Of a stretch of DNA of 64,000 nt, positions 1 to 7,943 are shown piece after piece. The position numbers and the translations under genes are program-made. The stretch is from DSYU01 sp964437595. Lineage in GTDB: Bacteria > Chloroflexota > Anaerolineae > Anaerolineales > Anaerolineaceae. Positions within the stretch are counted from its first letter, which is position 1, and each line of letters starts with the position of its first letter. The stretch covers positions 4,102 to 68,101 of the forward strand of contig CAYTHO010000021.1 in assembly GCA_964437595.1 (NCBI GenBank). The letters are read 5' to 3'. Below the pieces are notes generated by a model. It was given only the letters and a program-made list of their open reading frames with translations, was not told where the DNA came from and did no database searches.

Positions 1-236
1 TGCTGGAGGATGTGGCCCGCGCTTTCGGCGAAGGCGACTGGCGAAACAAATACGGCGGTTACAACTTTGGCGGGCCCAAGTGGGCGAGGATCGCGGAAGC
101 GGCCCTGGAACTGTGCCGTTTCATTGAGCAAGGGGATTGGGAAGAGGCGGATATCCTGGTGCATGAAATCATGAAAATGAAAAACAATCAGGGTTACCTG
201 ATCAACCAGCTCGAACGAATGGATCGCCGCCGGTAA
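1..236 (+). CDS. C-terminal fragment of a hypothetical protein, cut by window edge
   Basis: An open frame enters from the left edge (codons LEDVARAFGEGDW) and stops with TAA at 234-236. About 78 residues are visible. They are hydrophilic and helical, with a GGYNFGGPKW stretch followed by two helices rich in Glu, Leu and Ile. A GTG at 12 could be read as a start, but the frame is open upstream and there is no ribosome binding site, so I treat the gene as truncated by the window. I do not recognise the family. It ends 44 bases before the start of the histidine kinase and may share a transcript with it. Confidence 0.55.
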   Translation, partial: LEDVARAFGEGDWRNKYGGYNFGGPKWARIAEAALELCRFIEQGDWEEADILVHEIMKMKNNQGYLINQLERMDRRR

Positions 237-280
237 TATCCGGGCGAATCGTTCCTGGGAAAATCATCTATAATAATTGC

Positions 281-3200
281 ATGAATGCCCCGGGTATTTT
301 CCTCCGGATCGCATTAATTGTGGCAATAAGCACCTCTGTAGGCCTGGCGGGTTATGCCTTTCGCAGGCGGGCCGTGCCTGGAGGTGTTTCTTTTGCGTTG
401 CTGTCCAGCGCGGCGGCGCTGTGGTCGTTTGCCTATTTGTTTGAAATTTCCCTGCCTGAGCTTTCACAAAAATGGTTCTGGTTCCAGGTGAAGTACGTAG
501 GCGTTTCTGTGGTTGCGGTGTTTCTGCTGGTGTACGTTTTTCAGTATACCGGGCGCTCCAACTGGCTGAAGCCTATCACCTGGCTGGCGCTGATGATCGT
601 TCCGATCATGACGCTGCTGATGATATGGGTCAGGCCGTTGAATAACCTGTTTGTTTCGAATATTTACATTTCGCTACGCGGCCCGATCCCGCTGATGGCT
701 TTTGAGCGGGAAATTGGTTTCCAAATCAGCGGGCTGTACGACCTGCTGCTGGCGATTGGGGCAGCGAACCTGCTGATTCTTCAATATTTGCGGTCGCCGC
801 AGATTCACCGCCACCAAATTTTGGCGCTGCTGGCGGGGATTGCGCTACCTACGTTTGGGGGCCTTCTATCCTACCTGGCTTATCCACCCCTGGCTGAAGT
901 GGATACCGGGCCGATTCTTTTCTCGATCAGCCTGCCCCTGCTGGCCCTTGGCACGTTCCGCTACCGGCTGCTGGACTTGATTCCCTTTGCCCGGGAAGTG
1001 GTCCTGGAAAGCATGCGGGATGGAATGATTGTGATGGACCGGAACTACCAGGTGGTAGAGTTGAACCCCGCCGCCGAGAGCATCCTATGCGCGGATGGAA
1101 AAGATTACAGCGGGAAACAGGCCAATGAAATTGTGGCTGCATGGCCGGCGATGCGTGAAATCCTGCTGGACGATCAGGTTACGGATGCGGATGTTGCCAT
1201 TCATAAGGATGGCGTAGATTTTTTTTATGAAGCGCGCAAATCGCTGCTCCAGGGGCGGCCAGGTTATTCTGAGGGGTGGTTGATCGTTCTTCGCGATATT
1301 ACGGAGCACAACCTGTTACAGACGGCCTTGATACGCAGCGAGCAGAAATATCGGTCGGTGGTTGAGCACAGCAATGACGGGATCGCGATTGTCCAGAATG
1401 GGCAAATTTGTTACTGCAATGAACAATTGGCGAGAATGGTGGGGCGCACGATGGACCAGATCGCCGGCTTGGCATTGGAGGATTTTCCTTTCGCCGACCT
1501 AAAAAGCGAGGCGCTGACCCGTTTATTGAATAGGCTGCAAGATAAAACGGGCGTTGAGCGTCTTGAAACCACCTTTCTGGATTCGAAGGGCAGCCGGACA
1601 GACGTGGAATTAACCGCGGCGCCGATCGATTATGAAGGCCGCCCGGCAACCCTGATCTTTGCGCACGACATTGCCAGGAGAAAGCACAACCTTCAATTGG
1701 TGCGCGAGAGTGAGGAACGCTACCGGCGGATCTCAGAGCTGATTTCTGATTTTACCTATGCCTGCCGGATCGAGCCGGATGGACGGATCGTTTCGATCTG
1801 GGCTACCGGGGCGTTCTCGCGAATGACGGGCCTGGATATCAACGATCTGGACCCGTACAGCGCGCTGGTCAGCCGCATCTGCCTGGAAGATGCTTATATC
1901 GCGCTGCACCATACGGATCGCCTGTTTGAGGGCAAGCCAGATGTCGCCGAGTTTCGCATCACCAATAAAGACGGCGAAACGCGCTGGATTCGCGATTACG
2001 TACGCCCGATCTGGGATGACACCGAAGGCCGGGTAACGTGGTTCTACGGCGCATCCCAGGATATTACCGAACGCAAGCAGATGGAAGAAAGCCTGCGGGA
2101 TGCCAAAGATGTGGCTGAAGCAGCCACCCTGGCGAAGTCACAGTTCCTGGCAAACATGAGCCACGAGATCCGCACGCCGCTGAATGCGATTATCGGTATG
2201 ACGAGCATGCTGCTGGAGACAAAGCTGGATGAAGAGCAGCGTGATTTTGTGGAAACGGTTCGCACCAGCAGCGATGCGCTGCTCAGCGTCATCAATGATA
2301 TTCTCGACTTCTCAAAAATAGAAGCCGGCAAGCTTGACCTGGAAAAGCTGCCGTTTCATCTGCGCCAGTGCCTTGAAGAAGCGATTGACATTGTTGCGCC
2401 TCATACCGCCGGAAAGGCACTGGACCTGGTATACGATATCGCGGAGGATGTACCGCAGGTGGTAGTGGGGGATGTTGCCCGCCTGCGCCAGATATTCGTC
2501 AACCTGATCGGTAACGCGGTGAAATTTACCGAAGTCGGCGAGGTGGTGGTTCACATTGGAAACGGCGGGATGATTGAAGAAGAGGTATCCCGGTGCATGA
2601 TCGAAATATCGGTTCGCGATACCGGCATTGGCATCCCCCGCGACCGCCTCAGCCGCTTATTCAAATCTTTCTCGCAGATTGATGCTTCAACCACCCGAAA
2701 ATATGGCGGAACCGGGCTGGGGCTGGCAATTACCAGCAAACTAGTTGAAATGATGGGCGGGCGGATTTGGGTCGAAAGCACCGTTGGAAAAGGATCGATT
2801 TTTCATATCGCCATTTTGTTTGAAGTGGCTCAAGATTCGCTGCAGTCAAGAGATGGACTGGATACGCAGCAGTTGACCGGACGGCGCGCCCTGGTGGTGG
2901 ATGATAACCAGACCAACCGGTTGATCCTGACGCGCCAGCTACAATCCTGGGGGATTGTAACCGAGCAGGCAGGTGGGGGCAGCGAAGCGCTGGATCGGAT
3001 AGATCGCCAGGGGCGGTATGACCTGGTTGTCTTGGACATGCGGATGCCAGAAATGGACGGCCTGGCGGTGGCGCGTGAAATTCGCAACCGTTACTCGGAT
3101 GATGGCCCGCTGCTGGTGATGCTGACATCGATTGGGCAGCGATTTGACCGCCAGGAGGATGGCATCCTCAATGCCTATCTTACCAAACCGGTGAAACCAT

Positions 3201-4057
3201 CGCAGTTGTATGATTTACTCAGCGATCTCTTCTTCCAGGAAGGAAGCGGCGAGAACGGTGCTGCTGAAGAGGAGCCTTTCCAGGTGGATGCAAATTTTGC
3301 CGAGCAGCATCCACTGCGAATCTTGCTGGCTGAGGATAATGCCGTCAACCAGAAAGTGGCAACCCGCATGCTGGCGAAACTTGGTTACCGGGTGGATGTC
3401 GCGGCAAATGGGTTGGAGGTGGTTGCGGCTCTCGAACGGCAGCCTTATGATCTGATCCTGATGGATATTCAAATGCCGGAGATGGATGGGTTAGAGGCGA
3501 CCCAGCGCATTCGAAAGCGCTGGCGGGGCCGAGAAACCCCACTGCGCATCATTGCGATGACGGCGTATGCCTTCCAGGCGGACCTGGAACGCTGCATGGA
3601 AGCGGGCATGGATGGGTATATTTCAAAGCCAATCCGCATGGAAGGTCTGGTCGAGATTCTGAGCCGGGATCATGCTGAAAAGCGCCTAAAGAGCCTGACA
3701 GTTACGGAGAACGATCTCGAAGGGGATGTGATCGACCAGGCGCGGATGCAAGACTTAATCGATGGATTGGGAGATGGGCTGCAGGATGTCATCGAATCGT
3801 ACCTCGAAGATGCTCCCAAACAAATCGAAGAAATGCAGGCAGCGCTTGATCGCGGTGATCGGGATGATTTACAACGCATTGCTCACACACTAAAATCAAG
3901 TTCGGGTATTTTTGGGGCGCACCAGTTGGTTACATTATGCCGGGATCTTGAAGTTGCTTCTCGAGAAGGAGGCATTGCTGGGACGGACCCGATCCCACCC
4001 ATTGAAGAAGCCTATGAGAAGGTTCAGGTAGTGTTAATCCAGTATCTGCAAAAATAA
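281..4057 (+). CDS. 7TM-PAS hybrid sensor histidine kinase with two receivers and HPt
   Basis: A 1258-residue multi-step phosphorelay kinase. Residues 1-225 are strongly hydrophobic and resemble the 7TM sensor module of histidine kinases. Three PAS-like domains follow (about 235-345, 357-470, 475-600). The HisKA domain has FLANMSHEIRTPLNAI with phospho-acceptor His628. The ATPase domain has N box NLIGNAVKFTE, G1 DTGIGIP and G2 GGTGLGLAI. Two receivers follow, with likely phospho-Asp919 (VVLDMRMPEMDG) and Asp1062 (LILMDIQMPEMDG), then a C-terminal HPt domain with RIAHTLKSSSG and His1202. All phosphotransfer residues are present, so a complete His-Asp-Asp-His relay seems likely. The cognate output regulator is not adjacent, unless it is one of the response regulators near 18-20 kb. 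The ATG at 281 leads directly into the first membrane helix. The aldo/keto reductase starts 10 bases downstream, so the two may be co-transcribed. The sensed signal is unknown. Confidence 0.93.
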   Translation: MNAPGIFLRIALIVAISTSVGLAGYAFRRRAVPGGVSFALLSSAAALWSFAYLFEISLPELSQKWFWFQVKYVGVSVVAVFLLVYVFQYTGRSNWLKPITWLALMIVPIMTLLMIWVRPLNNLFVSNIYISLRGPIPLMAFEREIGFQISGLYDLLLAIGAANLLILQYLRSPQIHRHQILALLAGIALPTFGGLLSYLAYPPLAEVDTGPILFSISLPLLALGTFRYRLLDLIPFAREVVLESMRDGMIVMDRNYQVVELNPAAESILCADGKDYSGKQANEIVAAWPAMREILLDDQVTDADVAIHKDGVDFFYEARKSLLQGRPGYSEGWLIVLRDITEHNLLQTALIRSEQKYRSVVEHSNDGIAIVQNGQICYCNEQLARMVGRTMDQIAGLALEDFPFADLKSEALTRLLNRLQDKTGVERLETTFLDSKGSRTDVELTAAPIDYEGRPATLIFAHDIARRKHNLQLVRESEERYRRISELISDFTYACRIEPDGRIVSIWATGAFSRMTGLDINDLDPYSALVSRICLEDAYIALHHTDRLFEGKPDVAEFRITNKDGETRWIRDYVRPIWDDTEGRVTWFYGASQDITERKQMEESLRDAKDVAEAATLAKSQFLANMSHEIRTPLNAIIGMTSMLLETKLDEEQRDFVETVRTSSDALLSVINDILDFSKIEAGKLDLEKLPFHLRQCLEEAIDIVAPHTAGKALDLVYDIAEDVPQVVVGDVARLRQIFVNLIGNAVKFTEVGEVVVHIGNGGMIEEEVSRCMIEISVRDTGIGIPRDRLSRLFKSFSQIDASTTRKYGGTGLGLAITSKLVEMMGGRIWVESTVGKGSIFHIAILFEVAQDSLQSRDGLDTQQLTGRRALVVDDNQTNRLILTRQLQSWGIVTEQAGGGSEALDRIDRQGRYDLVVLDMRMPEMDGLAVAREIRNRYSDDGPLLVMLTSIGQRFDRQEDGILNAYLTKPVKPSQLYDLLSDLFFQEGSGENGAAEEEPFQVDANFAEQHPLRILLAEDNAVNQKVATRMLAKLGYRVDVAANGLEVVAALERQPYDLILMDIQMPEMDGLEATQRIRKRWRGRETPLRIIAMTAYAFQADLERCMEAGMDGYISKPIRMEGLVEILSRDHAEKRLKSLTVTENDLEGDVIDQARMQDLIDGLGDGLQDVIESYLEDAPKQIEEMQAALDRGDRDDLQRIAHTLKSSSGIFGAHQLVTLCRDLEVASREGGIAGTDPIPPIEEAYEKVQVVLIQYLQK

Positions 4058-4066
4058 GGAGACGAA

Positions 4067-5050
4067 ATGGAATACCGCGAGTTTGGCCGGACGGGCTGGA
4101 AGGTAACATCTATTGGCTTTGGGGCCTGGGCAATTGGTGGAACCTGGGGGCCGGTAGAGGATGAGGAGTCTTACCGGACGCTAAACCGGGCGCTGGACCT
4201 GGGCGTCAATTTCTTTGATACGGCAGATGTGTATGGCGATGGACGGAGCGAGCGCCTGCTGGCGCGCTTGCGGCAGGAGCGTTCGGAACCCTTCTATGTG
4301 GTGACCAAAGCCGGCAGGCGGTTGAACCCGCACGTGGCTGGCGGATATAACCGGGAGAACCTGACGGCATTCGTCGAACGCAGCCTGCGCAATCTAAAAA
4401 CCGATACCATTGATCTGGTGCAGCTGCACTGCCCGCCAACAGAAGTGTTTTATATGCCAGAGGTGTTTGGGGTGCTGGATGACCTGACCAACCAGGGGAA
4501 GATCCGCTATTACGGGGTCAGCGTGGAAAAAGTTGAAGAAGCGCTGAAAGCCATTGAATTCCCGAACGTGCAGTCGGTGCAGATCATTTTTAATATTTTC
4601 CGCCAACGGCCCGCGGAGCTTTTCTTCGCTGAAGCCAAACGCCGCAAGGTGGGTATCCTGGCGCGCGTACCGCTGGCTTCTGGCTTGCTAACCGGGAAAA
4701 TGAAGGCTGACACGCGTTTCGATGCGGATGATCACCGGGCGTTCAACCGGCACGGAGAAGCCTTTGATCGGGGCGAGACGTTCGCGGGGGTCGATTATCA
4801 AACCGGGCTGCAGGCAGTGGAAGAACTGCGCGCCCTGGTGCCTGCTGGCATGACGATGGCGCAGTTCGCGCTGCGCTGGATCCTGATGTTTGATGCAGTA
4901 TCTACCACGATACCGGGCGCCAAGAGGCCGGATCAGGTAGATGATAATGTGAGAGCGGGCGATCTGCCGCCGCTCTCACCAGAAACCATGCAAAAAGTAG
5001 GAGCGATATACGATCGCTTGATTCGCCCGCGGGTTCACCATTACTGGTAA
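4067..5050 (+). CDS. aldo/keto reductase
   Basis: A 327-residue NAD(P)H-dependent aldo/keto reductase with the usual single TIM-barrel length. The catalytic tetrad is visible: Asp51 and Tyr56 in NFFDTADVYGDG, Lys81 in VVTKAGR and His121 in LVQLHCPP. The start at 4067 has a good ribosome binding site (AAGGAGA, spacing about 5). It begins ten bases after the histidine kinase stop, so the two are probably one operon, closed by the terminator at 5072-5113. A second reductase of the same superfamily lies at 41807-42841 on the other strand. Substrate cannot be inferred. Oxidation or reduction of small aldehydes or sugars is typical of the family. Confidence 0.93.
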   Translation: MEYREFGRTGWKVTSIGFGAWAIGGTWGPVEDEESYRTLNRALDLGVNFFDTADVYGDGRSERLLARLRQERSEPFYVVTKAGRRLNPHVAGGYNRENLTAFVERSLRNLKTDTIDLVQLHCPPTEVFYMPEVFGVLDDLTNQGKIRYYGVSVEKVEEALKAIEFPNVQSVQIIFNIFRQRPAELFFAEAKRRKVGILARVPLASGLLTGKMKADTRFDADDHRAFNRHGEAFDRGETFAGVDYQTGLQAVEELRALVPAGMTMAQFALRWILMFDAVSTTIPGAKRPDQVDDNVRAGDLPPLSPETMQKVGAIYDRLIRPRVHHYW

Positions 5051-5071
5051 ACCTGTGGAAATGATGCGATG

Positions 5072-5113
5072 AAAAACCAGATACAGCTATTTGGCCGTAT
5101 CTGGTTTTTCATA
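5072..5113 (+). terminator. Rho-independent terminator
   Basis: A perfect 13-bp inverted repeat (AAAAACCAGATAC at 5072-5084, GTATCTGGTTTTT at 5097-5109) with a 12-base loop ends in a T run. It follows the aldo/keto reductase stop and closes the kinase/reductase transcript. Confidence 0.88.
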
Positions 5114-5162
5114 GATAAAATAGTGGTCTTGGTATCAGGAGAATCTGGAGGAGATTTAAACC

Positions 5163-5714
5163 ATGCAACCTGAAACGCTTCAAAATATTTGGACGGCGAT
5201 TATTTTGTTTCTACCCCGCTTGGGTATCGCGATTTTTATTTTCATCGGCTTTTGGATAATGGCGCGCCTGTTTAAAGGAGCTGTGCAAAGGTTTGGCCGC
5301 AGCCGGCGTTTATCCGCTGATGTGATCAACCTGATGGTGCAAATAACCGAGGTAGGCCTGTTGGTGTTTGGTATCGTCACGGCGCTTGGCACCCTGGGCG
5401 TGGATGTGGCAGCGATGATCGCCGGATTGGGGTTGGTGGGTTTTGCATTGGGCTTTGCACTACGCGACCTGTTATCCAACTTCCTGGCTGGCCTGTTGAT
5501 ATTGATCTATAACCCATTTGTGCGAGGCGATTCGATTGTGGTTTCAGGAAACGAAGGTAAAGTGATCGAAATTAACCTGCGTTATACCGTGATGCAGGAT
5601 GATGAAAAACGTACCCTGGTACCCAATTCGATTATGTTCTCAAACCCTGTCGTTGTGAAAAAGCAGATCCCTGGTGGATTGCCAGGCGGGGATGCAGGTA
5701 TTAAATCGGCGTGA
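5163..5714 (+). CDS. small MscS-family mechanosensitive channel
   Basis: A 183-residue membrane protein with three hydrophobic segments (about 12-35, 55-78, 85-115). The third segment, AGLGLVGFALGFALRDLLSNFLAG, is the glycine/alanine-rich pore helix typical of MscS. It is followed by the start of the beta domain (NPFVRGDSIVV, EGKVIEINLRYTVMQ, LVPNSIMFSNPVV). At 183 residues it is well short of E. coli MscS (about 286), lacking most of the C-terminal alpha/beta vestibule. Such short versions are known in many phyla. The function inferred is release of solutes on osmotic downshift. The start has GGAGGAG about 9 bases upstream. It stands alone between a terminator and the promoter at 5741. Confidence 0.88.
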   Translation: MQPETLQNIWTAIILFLPRLGIAIFIFIGFWIMARLFKGAVQRFGRSRRLSADVINLMVQITEVGLLVFGIVTALGTLGVDVAAMIAGLGLVGFALGFALRDLLSNFLAGLLILIYNPFVRGDSIVVSGNEGKVIEINLRYTVMQDDEKRTLVPNSIMFSNPVVVKKQIPGGLPGGDAGIKSA

Positions 5715-5740
5715 ACTATTCAAATTGAATGCTTTTGCTC

Positions 5741-5769
5741 TTTACAAACGAACACATGTTCTATATAAT
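5741..5769 (+). promoter_or_regulatory. promoter with LexA/SOS-box-like operator in its spacer
   Basis: A -35 box TTTACA (5741-5746) and a -10 box TATAAT (5764-5769) are separated by exactly 17 bases. The spacer holds the palindrome CGAACACATGTTCT (5749-5762). This fits the Gram-positive type LexA box CGAAC-RNRY-GTTYC except at the final base. A repressor bound there would block RNA polymerase. A predicted start near 5776 leaves a ~60-base leader to the radical SAM start codon. Regulation by LexA is inference. The lexA gene is not in the window. Confidence 0.68.
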
Positions 5770-5836
5770 CAATAGTGCAGGATTTATGTTCTAGTTATGG
5801 CTGCCCGTTCCGCAACCAGTGGGAGGAAACGAACAG

Positions 5837-6526
5837 ATGGAAAGACGACAATTCGACTCTCCTCCTGGCCTGTACCAGGATGATCGGGCGGAAACCATCA
5901 ACGTGGCCGCGGTTTGCCGATCCACGCGCTCGCTTGGTCCGGGAACGCGTGCGGTGCTATGGGTTCAGGGATGCGCATTTCACTGCCCTAACTGTATTGC
6001 TCCGGATTGGATCCCGATTCGGCCAGCCCGGATGGCCCGTGTGGATGCACTGGTAACGGAACTACTGGGGGACCCGTCCGTCACCGGCCTAACATTTTCG
6101 GGAGGAGAGCCGATGCTCCAGGCCGCCAGCCTGGCCCGCCTGGCGTGGGAAGCGAGAAAGATGCGCAGCCTGGATATTATCTGTTTCAGCGGATTCACGC
6201 TCGCTCATCTCCGGCGGAACCCGCCTGGGCCTGGAGTGGCTGAACTGCTAGATCAAGTAGATGTGCTGATCGACGGACCTTACATCGACAAGCTCAATGA
6301 TAACCAGGGCATGCGGGGCAGCAGTAATCAGCAGGTACATTACTTGACTCAGCGGTTAGCCGGACATGATTTTTCGGAAAAGCCGCGCCGCGTGGAAATC
6401 CAGATCCAACATGGAGAGGCCATGCTGGTTGGCGTACCGCCGCAGCAGTTGAAATCGTTGGTAAACCAGGCGGTGTTCCTGGCGGCTGGGCAAAATGGAG
6501 GGCTAGCAGGATATGAGCGGATATAA
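5837..6526 (+). CDS. radical SAM 4Fe-4S protein, NrdG/activase-like
   Basis: A 229-residue radical SAM protein. The cluster-binding motif is CAFHCPNC (CX3CX2C, Cys46, Cys50, Cys53), and LTFSGGEPMLQ is the SAM-binding GGE motif. The VLWVQGCAFHCPNC context and short length resemble anaerobic ribonucleotide reductase activase (NrdG) and other glycyl-radical activases, but there is no glycyl-radical enzyme in the window. I chose ATG 5837 because GGGAGG lies about 9 bases upstream. A GTG at 5819 sits in front of that site and is less likely. The gene is first in an operon with the coiled-coil and AAA+ genes (14-base overlap with the next gene) and lies behind the SOS-box-like promoter. The target could be one of its operon partners, or the protein could act on a nucleotide or peptide. 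Its real substrate is unknown. Confidence 0.85.
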   Translation: MERRQFDSPPGLYQDDRAETINVAAVCRSTRSLGPGTRAVLWVQGCAFHCPNCIAPDWIPIRPARMARVDALVTELLGDPSVTGLTFSGGEPMLQAASLARLAWEARKMRSLDIICFSGFTLAHLRRNPPGPGVAELLDQVDVLIDGPYIDKLNDNQGMRGSSNQQVHYLTQRLAGHDFSEKPRRVEIQIQHGEAMLVGVPPQQLKSLVNQAVFLAAGQNGGLAGYERI

Positions 6527-7943
6527 ACTGGCGGCCATTTCCATTACCTCCGAGGAATACGACCGGCTGTGCGGCCCGGATCAGGAAGTACAGTCTCTTC
6601 CCGAGCCTTCCGCAGAACAAATCAGCATCGTTGGGAACCAAAGTATTGAAATCTTGCGCTCGAATTTAGCGGGGATGCGTTCTCGACAGGAAGCCTTCGA
6701 CACGGTTCTCGCTGGGGTGAATGAGCAAATCCGGCAGGTGGAGGGGAACACCAGCCGCGCCCTGGTCGAACTCGAAACCGAGGTTGTCAACCGCTCGGAA
6801 CGACAACTTGGGAAGATGTGGCAGCACTTTGACCAGGTAATCTCTGAATATGCTGCGCGGTTCGACGCGCAAATTCAGGCGAATGCGCGCGAGACCCAGG
6901 AATATATTACAGATTTGTACCGCAGCCTGCGCCAAATGTCGGCTAGTGCGGAACAAAAAGAAAACCTTGCCACCCAATGGGTAGAAGCCGCCGATATCTA
7001 TTGCGCATATATTAAAGAATATTTCAATTACGAGCAGTTCACGCCTGGGAGGGTTGAGTGGCTCGAGCGACAGCTTGTTCAGACCCATGAAAACCTGGAA
7101 ATGGGATTGGCTGAAGCCGTTATCGCGTCGGCGCAGCAGCTTGTGCTGTCGTTTTCGGACCTGCGGGTGGAATTAGAACGGCTGCAAAATGAATGGGTAC
7201 TGCTTTACCAGGCAGCCTGGGAAGGGATCAACCACCTGATGATTCAGGTGGAAAACTGCCAGTTTGTGGAAGCGATTGGTTTGAATGGAGAGCGCCTCCC
7301 ATCTGAGATCAACGTAGATTACTGGACCGGCGGGGATTTGGACCGCTTATATGCTCAATTAGGCGATCTTCGCAGCCAGATGGAGAATGAGGAGATCCAA
7401 CCTGACAGTGAGCTTCTCCACCGCTGGCTCGAACAGGATCTTCTCTACTACCACCAGGATCTAGAGGAGATCGTGTATCACGCCAGGATTGCCGTTTTAA
7501 ATTCTCAACTGCGGATCAACGTTGCGGATCTGGTGGTTCAAGCGCTTCAAGAACAGGGCTTTATCCTGGCGGATTCGAATTACGCTGAAGATGACATGCG
7601 CATGGCATTTGGCGCGCAACTGGAAAATATCGAAGGGAACCAGGTAATTATTCAGGTGGCGCCGGTAGGGGAGCGGGTTGGCGAGAACGAGTTACACATC
7701 CAGTCGATGGACAGCGAGGAACGGACGGAACGTGAGCTGGAACAGCGTTGGGGTGAGATCAGCCAGTCGCTCAACCAGTATGGGGTAGCTATTGGCCAGT
7801 ATACAACCATTGAGAGTGGTGCGGGCCAGAGGAGAAAGAGCGCTCCTGGCTACCTGGCGAACAATCGAAAAAATCATTCTTATATTCGAAACAGCCGCGG
7901 TCATGGGTATCGAACGAGTCCACCAGATCATCCGGAACGATAG
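6513..7943 (+). CDS. long coiled-coil protein of unknown function
   Basis: A 476-residue soluble protein rich in Glu, Gln, Leu and Arg. Predicted heptad-like helices cover roughly residues 30-270 and 320-440. There is no signal peptide, membrane segment or enzyme motif that I recognise. The start overlaps the end of the radical SAM gene by 14 bases, implying translational coupling. The last ~40 residues (after ESGAGQRRK) are basic and low-quality, and overlap the next gene in another frame. The true end of the conserved protein may therefore be near 7800, or the two frames may once have been one. It could be an adaptor or substrate of the AAA+ partner. This is inference from operon position only. 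Confidence 0.72.
   Translation: MSGYKLAAISITSEEYDRLCGPDQEVQSLPEPSAEQISIVGNQSIEILRSNLAGMRSRQEAFDTVLAGVNEQIRQVEGNTSRALVELETEVVNRSERQLGKMWQHFDQVISEYAARFDAQIQANARETQEYITDLYRSLRQMSASAEQKENLATQWVEAADIYCAYIKEYFNYEQFTPGRVEWLERQLVQTHENLEMGLAEAVIASAQQLVLSFSDLRVELERLQNEWVLLYQAAWEGINHLMIQVENCQFVEAIGLNGERLPSEINVDYWTGGDLDRLYAQLGDLRSQMENEEIQPDSELLHRWLEQDLLYYHQDLEEIVYHARIAVLNSQLRINVADLVVQALQEQGFILADSNYAEDDMRMAFGAQLENIEGNQVIIQVAPVGERVGENELHIQSMDSEERTERELEQRWGEISQSLNQYGVAIGQYTTIESGAGQRRKSAPGYLANNRKNHSYIRNSRGHGYRTSPPDHPER

Noticed and set aside
5787..5791. second LexA half-site downstream of the -10 box
   Set aside because: Only TGTTC is present with no partner half at the right spacing.
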